From Seiridium cupressi (taxonomy: Eukaryota > Ascomycota > Sordariomycetes > Amphisphaeriales > Sporocadaceae): a stretch of DNA of 64,000 bases. Both the position numbers and the translations under genes were made by a program. The stretch is from NCBI GenBank assembly GCA_036674765.1, contig JARVKI010000002.1, forward strand, positions 310,001-374,000, given 5' to 3'. Positions 24,213 through 35,138 of the stretch are shown one piece after another (the stretch's first letter is position 1; each line of letters starts with the position of its first letter). The notes below the pieces were generated by a model that did no database searches, was not told the origin of the DNA, and saw nothing but the letters and a program-made list of their open reading frames with translations.

Positions 24213-25280
24213 ATGCAACTTCATGATTGTGTCATCACCGATCGAGGTGGAATCGTCGAAAACCGCCATCAAGTCCACGCGGCTGTTGTTGATGCCTCGG
24301 GCAAACTACTCTTCTCTGTTGGCGATCCGCATCGGATTACTCTAGCACGGTCAGCTGCAAAACCTGCGCAGGCTCTCGCTATATTGGAAACGGGCGCTTT
24401 CGCCAAGTTCGCTTTCGATGAAGCCGATCTAGCACTCATGTGTGCCTCACATAGCAGCGAAGAACGACATCTTCAACGCACGTATTCCATGTTGGCCAAG
24501 GTCGGCGTGAAGGAGGACGATCTGAGATGTGGAGGCCATGCCGCACTATCAGAAGGTGTGAACCGGGCTTGGATCAAGAATGATTTTGTACCAGGTGGTG
24601 CGTGCAACAACTGCTCAGGCAAGCATTGCGGCATGATCGCTGGTGCGAAGGCTCTGGATGCTTGCGTTGAGGATTATCACTTGCCAGGACATCCGATGCA
24701 GGTCAAAGTGAAGCAAGTGGTCTCAGATCTTGTAGTAAGAGGGGCGGATACTAACGAGGTTCTTTGGGGAGTCGATGGGTGTAATCTGCCCGCGCCTGCA
24801 TTTCCGTTGCGGAGTCTCGCAACTCTGTATGCATCGTTTGCTGATGCTGCGGATAAAGCCTGGGACGTTTCCACTGAGCGTGAGAGAAATATGGCTCGGA
24901 CATCTTCTGCCATGGCACGCTACCCCGAGATGATCGGTGGTGAGAACCGGTATTGCACGCAGCTGATCGAAGCCTTTGAAGGTATACTTATTGGTAAGTT
25001 GGGTGCCGATGGGTGCTACGGGATCGCGGTGCGTGCGTCAGAACAGACAAGACACCTCGGTTCTTCAGGCGCCCTAGGAATCGGTGTCAAGATTGAGGAC
25101 GGAAGCATAGAGATCCTATATTATGTGGTGACGGAGATTGTGGAGCAACTAGAAATTGGGACCCCGGCTGTTCGTGCAAGACTGCGCCATTACCACCACC
25201 TAGAGCGCAGGAATACGATGAATGTTGTGACTGGGAAAGTCACGTTGGCATTCAAAATCCGGCCTGATGCTCAAGTGTAG
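24213..25280 (+). CDS. L-asparaginase II family (rhizobial type)
   Basis: Predicted amidohydrolase of the Asparaginase_II family (the ReAV or rhizobial type), which is unrelated to the common bacterial type I/II enzymes. Single exon of 355 aa starting at the ATG at 24213; an upstream TTG was ignored. The SxxK motif is at Ser47-Lys50 (RSAAKPAQA), followed by CASHSSEERH with Ser79. The metal-site motif CNNCSGKHCGM has Cys134 and Lys137. Further conserved cysteines sit in GVDGCNLP and ENRYCTQL (Cys248), and Lys262 is in GKLGADGCYG. From memory, these match positions described for the Rhizobium etli enzyme within one residue. There is no signal peptide, so it is intracellular and would release aspartate and ammonia from asparagine. 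Confidence 0.87.
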   Translation: MQLHDCVITDRGGIVENRHQVHAAVVDASGKLLFSVGDPHRITLARSAAKPAQALAILETGAFAKFAFDEADLALMCASHSSEERHLQRTYSMLAKVGVKEDDLRCGGHAALSEGVNRAWIKNDFVPGGACNNCSGKHCGMIAGAKALDACVEDYHLPGHPMQVKVKQVVSDLVVRGADTNEVLWGVDGCNLPAPAFPLRSLATLYASFADAADKAWDVSTERERNMARTSSAMARYPEMIGGENRYCTQLIEAFEGILIGKLGADGCYGIAVRASEQTRHLGSSGALGIGVKIEDGSIEILYYVVTEIVEQLEIGTPAVRARLRHYHHLERRNTMNVVTGKVTLAFKIRPDAQV

Positions 25281-26846
25281 AGACTGGTGGATCAATATTG
25301 AAGAGATTATACACCTTAACAACCTTTTCGGGGTCATGCGTCAGTTGGCAATGCCCAACATGAGACAACGCGTCCAGTCATATTGTGGAGTAAGCTACCG
25401 CATACCGGTTTTGTTGGCAATACCCATGATGGTCAAGTCGTCTCCCTTGCAAGTGACTCAATGCACATTATCATATTATGGGTCTCACTACATGTTTGAG
25501 TCTTCTGTAGAGAGGTTTTGGTGCCCAATACGGTCCGTTGGCCCAATGCGTGGGGCCAGCGCTATCGTCTGGGCCAACGACATGGCCAAGAAGGTGTGAT
25601 TCGACAACCTCTCAATCAGATGAGGCAAAAAGCTAGCTCACGATATCAAACCGATCCACCATTGATACCACATGTGCCCAATGTTGGTTTCTGGACGAGG
25701 AGCTGGCCTTTCTTTGTTGGCTGGCGGTATAGGAGGAAAGCGCATGGGCCTGGACCAACAGAAGCTTAAATGGACCTCAACCCCGACTCCTCGACTCAAC
25801 ATCATCGCCTCCTGCTTCATCTCTTTCCGCTTAATTCCTTCTCTCTTCTTTCTTTCCGCCCTAAATTCAATGTCTCTTTATTTCACACATGCTCTTTCAC
25901 ACTTTACCACACCAAAGTAATCCTCATCCCGCCTTCGCGTCCACGGCTCGTGGATCAAGACTTCCTTGTTCAAGTTTATGCGATGCCCTTGCAATCAGCC
26001 ATGGCCCTTCCCAATCGTGCTCAAACCATCTTTATACAAATCTTCGATGCTTTCATATGGCTGTGATCCTTCCTGCTAGTTAGACCGCTGGATCAGACGC
26101 GAATCGTCCGACCTCGCGACCAGCGCACTTCGAAATCTCCAGTATCAACTCATCGTTGCAGCAATCTCAAGATGTGGCTGTATCATCTCGGGGAAGCTCC
26201 TCAAACATTATCACATGTAAGTTACCCGAGTATCCATTTGGTACGGCTGATTGGCAGATCGTGTTGGCAAGCGTCGGCAACGGAGACAAACATCCATAGT
26301 CTATAGTGAATACTCAACGTCGAACGGTCAGCCACATTTGATCATACGCGAGTCGGTGCACCTCGTGCGAACTGAGACCCACAGCTGTCGAACTCGCATG
26401 AGGGAATAAGTGAACACACAAGGCTGCGTGCACTGCATGAACTCGCACATGCGAAATCATCCACGACATCAGACTTCACCGGCGTTGACGGGATCAGGAA
26501 TCCAATCAATGGCCCCCAAGATATACGACTGCACGCTTGATTGGAGCATCACGGCATTTCTCTCATCTGCCGCTGCTCGCAAATGCGAGTTAGACTTCTA
26601 GTTTGTCAGATACGTGTTCATGCATATATACCCCTCTCGTCTCAGCCTCGCCGGGTCACCTTGGAATCTCCAGACTTCGTCTCCTCAGACCTCATCAGAA
26701 ACGGCTCAAAAGGTCTCGGTTCGCCCAAATTCATCAATCCTGCTTTCCAGATCTCAGTGTAATTTATTACATATGCATAATGCTTCGTAGTACAATTAGA
26801 GGCGTTACGCTTGTTCAGTCCTTCACTTGAAAGCGCCTACAGAACA
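25281..26846. other. Intergenic with pyrimidine-rich tract
   Basis: No gene was recognised. A strongly pyrimidine-rich plus-strand tract at about 25,800-25,925 (for example TTCCTTCTCTCTTCTTTCTT) resembles fungal core promoters or leaders. It is about 0.9 kb upstream of the next annotated gene, so a long leader or an unrecognised 5' exon is possible. Confidence 0.4.
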
Positions 26847-28548
26847 ATGATTAGTGCATTCTCGCAACACCCTCACTACGACACTTTCTCCAGCGACAAG
26901 AAAAACCGGACCTCTCGTGAGAATCACTGCAGGCAGAGTTCATTTCGGTGTTCGCCCTTTAGGAGGATAAGTAAGCTTTTCGTGAAAGCTATAAATAACG
27001 GCAAATTTCGGAAGTCTACTTCTCAGTATATTCTTACTCTTCAAGAAACTGTAAGTAAATTCCTCTGGACAGCGAGTTTTCTGTTACTCGTCTCTAATAT
27101 GAGCTTTAGCCCACGGAGTCGTCTGAGCTAAACAAGAATCCCCCCCATCACTATTTAGCGGGGACCAAGAATGGTAGTGTAATTCAGAGCACTATCATCA
27201 ACCTGGTCCCAGCAACGTCAACTCTGGCGAGCCGAGTCATCTCTTTATCTAGTGATTCACCGGCAATGAACTCCAAGATTGCCAGCACTTCCCGCGGAGG
27301 CAGCAATCAATCCACCAGCCAAAGCTTTATCGACGCTTATCTGGCCCGACGAAAACGCGAAGAGATCCAAAAGCTGATGGAAATGGTTGTCGAATGGATC
27401 GACACCCGGACCTCCACCACTCATGCCTCAGGGGCGGGAAGCTCCTCTCAGCCTGCAGCCAGCAATCGGTCGAGCTCATCCGCCAGTAGCACACCCCAAA
27501 AGCTGGCTGGACAGAAGCGCTCCTTGAGAAGAGATAGCTTTGATGGTTCTGATCCAGGCCGCGACGGGAACGAAGAGGACAAGCGAGGGAATAAGCGATC
27601 TAGAACTGGAGCTTTGCCGTCTCCCAAACTCGCGTGCCCCTTTTTCAAGCGCGAGCCAGGCAAATACAAAGACCGTCAAGCTTGTACTGGTCCTGGATAT
27701 TCCTCGATATCCCGGTTGAAGTGAGTGTTGACCTCCAGTATTGCTTTACTGATTGGAATGACTGATCAATATAAAGGGAGCATATCTATCGTGCCCACAA
27801 ACAGCCCGACAACAAATGCAACCGGTGCTGCCATATATTCAGCAACGCTGACCTGCTAGAGGAACATCAGCGAGCTGATGAGCCCTGCAAAGTGTCGGAG
27901 GACAACTCGGTTGACGGAATAAATGAGTCACAATATCATCAGCTTCGAAAGAAGCCTGCTGGACCGAAGTCCAAGTCCATTGCTGAGAGATGGGCAGAAG
28001 TGTATTGCATTATCTTCCCCAAAGCTTCTCTCATCCCTTCATGCTGTAAGTCATTCTAGAATATTAACGACCCATGGTTCATCGCTGACCAGACCGATAA
28101 TAAAGATTACGAGTACGATGACAACAAGCGTGTTCCAGAGTGCTGCGATGAAGAACTTGACCTTACCGAGTATATTGAGAGTGAACTCATCGAAGGCGTG
28201 CGGAATGACCTGGAGGATCAGTTTGATGACTTCACCGAGAACACCAGACGAAACTTCATTGACATCGTGAAGAAGCGATTCAGTCAAATTCACCAACAAC
28301 TATCTGCACAGCGCAAAAAGTGGCAATTCAACTCAGCTCCTGACAAGGCGCAACAAGAGTTATCACTGCCAGGTGACTTCACCTTCCCCGACATCGACTT
28401 CAATGACTTATTTGCCTCGTCTGAGTTCGCGGATTTTGGTACTTCCTTGACCGATCCTATCGGTGGGGAAGTTGGCTATTCCTCGAACCTGTCAGATTCG
28501 GCATACTACTCGATGGAGAGCCCCAGGAGTCCCCTGATCACTTCTTGA
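26847..28548 (+). CDS. Fungal C2H2-like zinc-finger protein
   Basis: Putative DNA- or RNA-binding protein with the fungal motif CPFFKREPGKYKDRQACTGP, then GYSSISRLKEHIYRAHKQP, then CNRCCHIFSNADLLEEHQR and DEPCK, an atypical paired C2H2-like finger. Four exons are proposed: 26847-27050, 27110-27720, 27777-28045 and 28106-28548, encoding 508 aa. The three downstream exons are well supported, as each junction preserves the motif. The first is inferred from a stop-free in-phase frame and a GTAAGT...CTAAT...TTTAG intron; without it, translation could start at the ATG at 27266 (388 aa). A Ser-rich, basic segment (TPQKLAGQKRSLRRDSF) precedes the finger and may be a nuclear signal. After the finger come AERWAEVYCIIFPKASLIPS and an acidic, Phe/Asp-rich tail that could activate transcription. 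Confidence 0.72.
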
Positions 28549-28808
28549 AGTGTACTTGGATTTTCGAAGGGGGATATCGGGTCCCTTGATGGTTTCCAAA
28601 ATTTTATGTAGAACTGCACCTGGAGTGTAAAGCAGTGTCTTCTGGGAATGTGTTATATGGCCATATTCGGGTTTTCATTTCTCAACTTCTATGTTGAGTG
28701 TTAGCAGTGGTTCCAACTTCTCATCTGTCCGGGCCGAGTCTTGCTTTCAATTTGGGCTACTTCCTGTCAAAATACATGGTTCACAGTGTAGCAAAACGAA
28801 ATCTATTA
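28549..28808. other. Convergent 3' region, zinc-finger gene / cutinase
   Basis: A 260-bp spacer between two convergent stop codons. It should hold both terminators. No hairpin or repeat was recognised. Confidence 0.4.
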
Positions 28809-29703
28809 TTATATATAGGCAATCACAAAATCTGCGGCATTATCTGCGTCAATGAGATATGTCAAGTGTGGCAGAAGGATGAAGTCGCCGTGATCGCAAA
28901 TGTTATCTCCTGCGTGGCATACAGTCAACACCTTTTCAGAGTTGGCGCCTTGAACTGCAGACCCGTTGACTGTGGGGCTGATTAGCACACGTTCATTTGG
29001 TCTAGTCGTTACTAGCACTCACGGGGATCTCCAAACATCACGATAGAGCTCACAGCACTCATTGTCGACGCTGGAAGAAGCTTGGCAGCATTGTGCACAA
29101 CTTGGCTTCCCTGAGAATAGCCAGACATGACAATCTTGGAAGACGGGCATTGCTTGAAGGCCTGCGTTACCAGGACAGACCTGACACACGTCAATATCAT
29201 ATCGCAGCGAACCCAGAGCCAATTTCGGATTGTACTCACATTCGCTGGCTTCCCTTGGCATCACCACCCTCCAGAAACCCGGTCACATCTGCCTCGTAGT
29301 CGTCCACGCCTTGTACCGCGAGCGTCTTCCCATTTGCACTCAGTCGGTTCTGTACAGCAGTGAAGAACGGCGGCCCAGTCAGTGATCCTACATTGCCGGG
29401 CTCCGTCGTGCCTCGCGCATAGATGATGACTACGTCGCCACATTTGCCCGACAAGAGGTCGTTTTCGTCAGTGTCGAATCCAGCGATGTCCGCAAAGACC
29501 TTTTCGGCTCCTTCTATCATGTCACCGACATCATTGACCAAGATATTCACCGGGAAGAGCTTCGAGATGAAAGCTAGCAGAACATTGATTGCAACTGAGT
29601 TCTGCCGCGACTCGACGGCGGTGCCTGCTGTCGCTGATGCAGTCGGGAGACCCGAGACGCATGACAGGAGTGGAAAGATGAGTGGGAGTATAGAGAGCAT
29701 CAT
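28809..29703 (-). CDS. Secreted cutinase
   Basis: Secreted serine esterase of the cutinase family (CE5), likely acting on cutin or other polyesters. Three exons, 29240-29703, 29023-29180 and 28809-28969 (introns of 59 and 53 nt), encode 260 aa. A signal peptide (MMLSILPLIFPLLSCVSG) is followed by a pro-region and the catalytic domain with DVVIIYARGTTEPGNVG. The nucleophile motif GYSQG lies in KIVMSGYSQGSQVVHNAA. After splicing, FGDPLNGSAVQGANSEK leads to CHAGDNICDHGD (acid) and LLPHLTYLIDADNAADFV (His base), with cysteines for disulfides. The second acceptor had to be CCCACAG to keep the frame. There is no GPI signal, unlike the CE5 gene 9 kb away, and the two are only distantly similar. Confidence 0.92.
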
Positions 29704-31047
29704 GGTGACAGAGGGTCAGATCACCTAGAGATACGGAAGAAGCGGGCGCTCAACGGACTGCACAAAGAGAGTTATGTCTTTGGCAAAGAGCAACTTCCTT
29801 ACACTCTCTATGGTGGGCGCGAACCAGACCAGGCAAAACCCAATGCTGCAGCGTGACACGACTGAGGGAAGTCGAAGGAGGAGCCGCCATCGCATTCATC
29901 TTTTACTCGATGCCGCGGCCGAAATTGTTGGTCTCAACCGGTCCACTAAGAGGCCGAATTGGGGTCTATCAACAGTGCCCTGTCGAGTCCGCCTCGTCAA
30001 CACTGTCTTGTCCCACGTGCCACAAGTCCCCTAAGTCAAGGTCTGGCAATAGCGCCTGGCACGCCGGCCAATCACCTAGCACAGAAGGCCTCCCAGCTGA
30101 GGCGCGCGCATCCCGGGCCCGGTCCCTTTTAGCCCTGACTCAACCGCAACGGCTGGATCTGTGAGATTGAGGGGTACAGCCAATGGCGAACGGCAGCTGC
30201 GGGGAGGATGTCACATAAGCTCGCTGGAAGGTTCAAATAGATCTTGCGCGGAGTCGTCAATCTTGGGCGAAAGTGGAAGCTGGAGAACCTCGTAAACAAA
30301 TCCTAGCGTCGATCGGCTTCCCCCGCATTTCGGCGTATACAAAGTAAGATTGCACGAGGAGAGGCATGCAAGTCAGCTCGGTTGTCGGCCTCCTCGCTTA
30401 ACATAGTTCGCACCTTATTTGATTGCTTTGCATGGAAATTAATGCATCGCTGCTGCCGAAAGCCTGGTCAGGGGCAGGCTCTATCATGCATGACATTAGT
30501 GAATATATCCAGGTGACCTTAGACACATGATGGCACTTCCAGTGTTACCGCCGGCAGTGTAACATCACGACGCCAGACTAAGTCAAATATCTCTCGTGGA
30601 AGCTTCGATCGAGCGTACGATGCGGCATCTAGAACGCTTTCATTGTACGTACATCTAAATCCCCATCTCAGCGGTACGTTAGCAACTGCGCTAGTCTTTT
30701 CCGCGTTCTTTACCGGTATAGTCTGGAGTGTACGGCCGGGAACAGGCATTCACTACATCACACGTGCTTCGAGATAGTCTGCCCAGATAATCCATCGCCA
30801 AGTTTATTGCCTATGAATACGAAAACAACGAGAAAGCTGAGTCACCGCGTAGGCAGCATCCTCGGTAGACCCATCTATGTATCTCGAGGACCCCTGCCAC
30901 TTAGAAAGACGAATTGATCGCATGCATAATTGGGGTTTGAACCACATTCCACAACCACAAGTCAATCCCAACGCAATACCCCTACCAACGAGTAACCCTG
31001 AATGCATCGCCTTTCGAGTAGATATCAATAACGCCGGTGTTTTTTGT
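29704..31047. other. Intergenic, 5' flank of the secreted cutinase
   Basis: The first part should carry the cutinase promoter. Short open frames occur (for example a 76-codon minus-strand frame at about 30,519-30,749) but without domain signal. Nothing else was recognised. Confidence 0.4.
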
Positions 31048-32400
31048 TCACTGAGTGACCAGTTCCGTAACTTTTCTCTTCCATGCTTTAAGCTCCCCGA
31101 TCTCCTTGTTGCAGTGGACCAGTATGGCACGGAGCGAGTCGTTCTCCTCTGTCATGAGTGTCAGCTCTTTCTCAACCTCGGCCTTCTCGGTCCGAAGCTT
31201 CGAGAGTCTCTCATCGACAGTGCTCGCCGAGTTCTCTAGTCTAGCGATACGCTGCTTATACCCATCGTGTGTACTGGTTATCTCCTTGGGAGCCTCGGCT
31301 ATCTTGTCGGTCGGCTCGTCTTTGATATCTTGAGCTGGAGAGGCCGTGTCGTCGATAGGTTCATCTGGCTTTTGCGATACAAGTTCAGCCCAATCGAAGT
31401 CGCTCTGGGCTTTGGTGATATCTTCTTCCTCAGTATTCTCTCTAACGTGTTTCTCTCTCTCCTTCTTCTTCTTCTCCTCCTCCAGCCAACTGACTCGTGA
31501 TGCCAGACAACGACTCTTGAGTTGCCTGATCTTTACGTCAATCGCGTTATAGTATTTTAACTTGGTTTCCTTCTCCAGATTCGCTCCTCCGTCGACAGAT
31601 GTCTCCCTGTACATCTTCTCCGCGGTGCGAAATCGGGGGCAAGTTTGATCGAAAAAGACGATTGAACCGTCTGCTCTCGTGAAGTTATTTTCTGTGAATT
31701 TGTCTTCTGTGGAGGAGAACGCCCAGCCTTCCTTCAGTATCGGGAAGTCGGCCCGTATAAACTGCGTTACTTTCTTGTCCAGCTTCTCCCCTTCCAAGAT
31801 GCACCTCATGATTTCCAGGTAGTATGCGTTATAAGTGATACGCACTTCACCATCCACAGTCTTCTTGCGAGCTTCCTTGAGTCTACGGTATGCTCGCATC
31901 TCGTAGTACTTATCGCAGAACTCACGCCGGAGCAGTAAATGGAAAATATCGATAATATCTTGCGGAACGTCACGAGGAAAATGCCTGATGTACTTATCCT
32001 GGTACATCGGAGAAAGTTTCCGTAGCAAGTCTGTGCTACTGTTTAGAGTAATAGTGGCCTTCTCGTCGTCCCCTTCCCTATCGGACTTGTCGGACGCATT
32101 CCGCGGAAGGGCGGAAGAGGGGACCATTGCTGCAGAGGTGTCTTCATCCGCCTCTGTATTGTCTTGAGGGACTTGATAGCAAACGTCACCCGAGGCTGAG
32201 ACATCATGATCTGGGATGAAACCCGCAGATTGCTCATCAGCTATTAAATCAGATACAGAATATCTGCTATTGGAACAGCTGGTTGCCAGATAGGAAGGAG
32301 GTCGAGGCTTCTTAAAGGCGGGCAGTGAGGTTGAGCGATCAAAGTCCTCTGCTAGAGCTGATCGCTTGCCCGATATGCTCTTCGTAGATTGAACTGGCAT
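31048..32400 (-). CDS. Coiled-coil protein of unknown function
   Basis: I do not recognise the family. Single exon of 450 aa from the ATG at 32400; an in-frame TTG further upstream was ignored. The N-terminal 130 residues are polar, with a basic KRSALAEDFDRS and FKKPRPPS part and an acidic stretch. A compact, probably folded region follows at about 135-300 (LLRKLSPMYQDKYIRHFPRD, then REFCDKYYEMRAYRRLKEAR, then IRADFPILKEGWAFSS). The last part alternates charged helix (EEEKKKKEREKH), a Pro/Asp-rich linker, and a C-terminal heptad-like coiled coil with RIARLENSASTVDERLSKLR. The basic patches suggest a nuclear or scaffold role, but this is only inference. Composition resembles fungal lineage-specific proteins. 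Confidence 0.7.
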   Translation of the reverse strand: MPVQSTKSISGKRSALAEDFDRSTSLPAFKKPRPPSYLATSCSNSRYSVSDLIADEQSAGFIPDHDVSASGDVCYQVPQDNTEADEDTSAAMVPSSALPRNASDKSDREGDDEKATITLNSSTDLLRKLSPMYQDKYIRHFPRDVPQDIIDIFHLLLRREFCDKYYEMRAYRRLKEARKKTVDGEVRITYNAYYLEIMRCILEGEKLDKKVTQFIRADFPILKEGWAFSSTEDKFTENNFTRADGSIVFFDQTCPRFRTAEKMYRETSVDGGANLEKETKLKYYNAIDVKIRQLKSRCLASRVSWLEEEKKKKEREKHVRENTEEEDITKAQSDFDWAELVSQKPDEPIDDTASPAQDIKDEPTDKIAEAPKEITSTHDGYKQRIARLENSASTVDERLSKLRTEKAEVEKELTLMTEENDSLRAILVHCNKEIGELKAWKRKVTELVTQ

Positions 32401-33734
32401 CCTGTAGGCGAGGTAGCACTGAGAAGTGCTGCTCGTGATTTTCTGGTCAGGGGCAGATGTAGGAACAGATTGTAATCGCGATTGTGGAGCTCGCAAATTC
32501 AGAATCAAGGAAAAGAGACCGGCGCCAATCGAAAAGGGAGTATGTCATCAGCCGCGGGTGTGAGTCAATTCGAAAGAAGGATTGTGTTGTTGTTCCGAAA
32601 ATTGGTAGAGAGCAGAGTTGTCGTAACACAGGAAAAGGTGTAACGTTGAGAAATGGATTAAGCAGCAGAGTACTAGATGAGAAAAGGGAAACGTAACGAC
32701 TTTGGAGGTACCTGATATTTGTATAGGGATGGCAAGTTTAAGGAGGCATAATTGTCGCTGCCATTTGGTATTTGTGTTATTTGTGACGGAGAACACAGGT
32801 GCTTAACTGCTCCTGTTTAACCATCAAGGTGCGTCAACCTCGAAGGTGTTACGACTCCGAAGTTGTTAGTTGTCAGTCGTTGCGTAACCTCTCTTCCCCA
32901 GTACGACCAGATAGTTATGTTTTGTGTTTGCGTTTAGTTGGAACTGTCAGTACGGTCTATATGATTTTGTTTTGAATTGTCAAAATCGATTGATTGGTAG
33001 TGATTGTTTTGGTCTGTTCCTTATGCCTCGACGCCACGTCGCAGGGGGACGGATTGTGACTTCGCGGGAGCTTTCTGGTATTCTGGAGTTTTCTGGATTC
33101 GTAAACGAAAGCTCATGAGAACACCTGAAGATAGAATTCCACCATAGGCTATTATAAAGAGATACCCTTTACCAAGTAGATCACGAGTTTGTGGACTTAG
33201 TAAGACCACTCCTCCTATAAATTGAACATAGTATGGTATCACACCCGATGGCAAGTGGAAATGGAGCAGTTAAGTTCCGGAAGGTACGAACAGTAGGTCG
33301 ATGCCCCTGCAAGAAGGAGCTACGACGCGGTATATTCTTTAGTACCACAAATATAGAGGTGTCAATAGTCGAATAATGTCGTTGAAAAGACTTGTTCTTA
33401 TCATTTGCTCTACAAATACTGAAAACCGTCATCTGGGTAAATAGTAAACTAAACGTAGTTTATCCAGTTTTGAAACCTAATGGATCAGGATTGGAATTTC
33501 GGTCATCTCATCACTAACACGTACAAATATTTAGTCGGATGTGCCCTTAACTAGCAAGCATCGTGCAAGTCATTGTTCTTATGTGAATGACAGACAATAA
33601 ACGTATTAAGCGTTACAGGTATACGAGTATCATGCCTGCAAAATGTGTATATAGCCGATGTTGTATGAAGGAGTATTGATGCTTGTACACATTTGGCCGG
33701 TCACAGGAGATCTTACGATCATGTGTGACTCGCT
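32401..33734. other. Intergenic stretch without recognised features
   Basis: AT-richer spacer of about 1.3 kb between two minus-strand genes. Open frames are short and no RNA gene, repeat or domain was seen. Its right half is probably the 3' flank of the F-box gene. Confidence 0.45.
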
Positions 33735-34346
33735 TCACCTTACCACCTCCAGCATCCAGAAGCAGCCGAGTAACAACGGCATAAATGCCATAATAATCCA
33801 CCATATCTCAATGGTGAGCTGGGCCCTGAGCCACCTGCTCCAGACACTCCTTAGTTGTGGCTTATGTGCACAAGTGTCCGTCTCATATACGAGACATCCA
33901 AGCCCAGGTCTCGATTCGCACTCCATATGCTCACGCCGCCTCTGCATGAGTAGCCTGGCCACCTGATCAGATATCACAGTCATATCGGATAGACATGATA
34001 AAAAAACATACTTCACGCTGCCTCGGCAGAACTTCAAATCGCTCTCTAAATCGCACCGCCTGTCATTCGGACACTCCAGGTGCAGACTACGCCGTTGCAC
34101 CAGCCATGCGACTTTGAGCATGATGCCAGTGTCGACTAGCGAGTAGAAGTAGCGACATGTGTGCTTAAGGGAAAGCGCATCTGGATATGTGAGTTGGCGG
34201 GATATCAGGAGGTGGATCTCGGCTGGTAAGGCGTCGAGTCCTGATTTCAGGGGCTGTGATTTAGACAATTCCGTGTGCTGGTTCCCATCCTTAGGCTTGG
34301 AACAAGGCATCAATGAAGCAGTTGCGGTGGTCATCTCAACGCTCAT
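33735..34346 (-). CDS. F-box protein with C-terminal membrane segment
   Basis: Short F-box protein, probably a substrate adaptor of an SCF ubiquitin ligase. Two exons, 34017-34346 and 33735-33962, encode 185 aa. The F-box is at about 37-75 (LDALPAEIHLLISRQLTYPD, then ALSLKHTCRYFYSLVDTG). It is followed by the short Cys-containing segment common in fungal proteins of this kind, which splicing completes: ECPNDRRCDLESDLKFCRGS joins VARLLMQRRREHMECE. The 54-nt intron has no in-frame stop and is a multiple of three, so retention would insert 18 mostly hydrophobic residues. The C-terminus has a hydrophobic stretch (EIWWIIMAFMPLLLGCFWML) that may be a transmembrane helix. There is no leucine-rich or other substrate domain. 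Confidence 0.75.
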   Translation of the reverse strand: MSVEMTTATASLMPCSKPKDGNQHTELSKSQPLKSGLDALPAEIHLLISRQLTYPDALSLKHTCRYFYSLVDTGIMLKVAWLVQRRSLHLECPNDRRCDLESDLKFCRGSVKYVFLSCLSDMTVISDQVARLLMQRRREHMECESRPGLGCLVYETDTCAHKPQLRSVWSRWLRAQLTIEIWWIIMAFMPLLLGCFWMLEVVR

Positions 34347-35138
34347 ATTACGAAAATTTGCTGTGCTGATGGGCCCAATGAGTAGTGTTGTCTCGAAAAT
34401 GGAATGCGGATAGCATGTAATTAGTAGTTAACTGCTGCCTGCCCTCGCTCAAATGGCTCACGTTTCATTTCACGCTCAGCCAAAAGCTTGGTGGGGCAGT
34501 TCGCGCTGGAGTTGTAGGCACCAGAATAAATAGAACGGCGTATGTTATGTATATGTGCTGCTGCAAGTAGGGGGCTCTAGTTACCATTGAGGTAATATTG
34601 AGACAGTAATTCGGAGAGAAGAGATGAAGTGTTTAGATGTTACTAACGAAAATGCATTCACTGCGTCCATGAAGCAAGGTGTCGCGGTGCGACACAGACC
34701 CCGGGGATTGCTTGTAACTGGTGCGAATAGCATGACCTCTGATCACAATCATGAGAGTTCCTTACAGCCTCAACATAGTCGATGTGGTAGAAAACCTCGA
34801 GAGAAGGTTGGATACGGCCGAATTCTGCGCCTCTAAAGCACCATTCCCGCAGCGGAATTCATGTATTTTCCATTCGTTGGATTCAAGGCAGACAGGCTAC
34901 AATGTACTTGCTGGGCATACAGCAAGCCACGTGATAGCGCGACACTATGTAACCCGACGCGTAAAGCAGAAGGGGGTCGGGTCGCTCTAGGCCGCAGCGT
35001 GGCAACAACCCCGAGCGCATAGTCCCAGGCACTGCGCATCATGACTTGGATCTAGCCACTTCAAAGACGTCGTTGACTTTTTCCTTCTACAAACTTATAT
35101 ATAATCATTTAGCGGGATGCGCGGATCAATCAGGCTTG
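34347..35138. promoter_or_regulatory. Divergent intergenic region, F-box gene / exo5
   Basis: About 790 bp separate two divergent starts. Short open frames only. No specific sites were identified. Confidence 0.35.
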
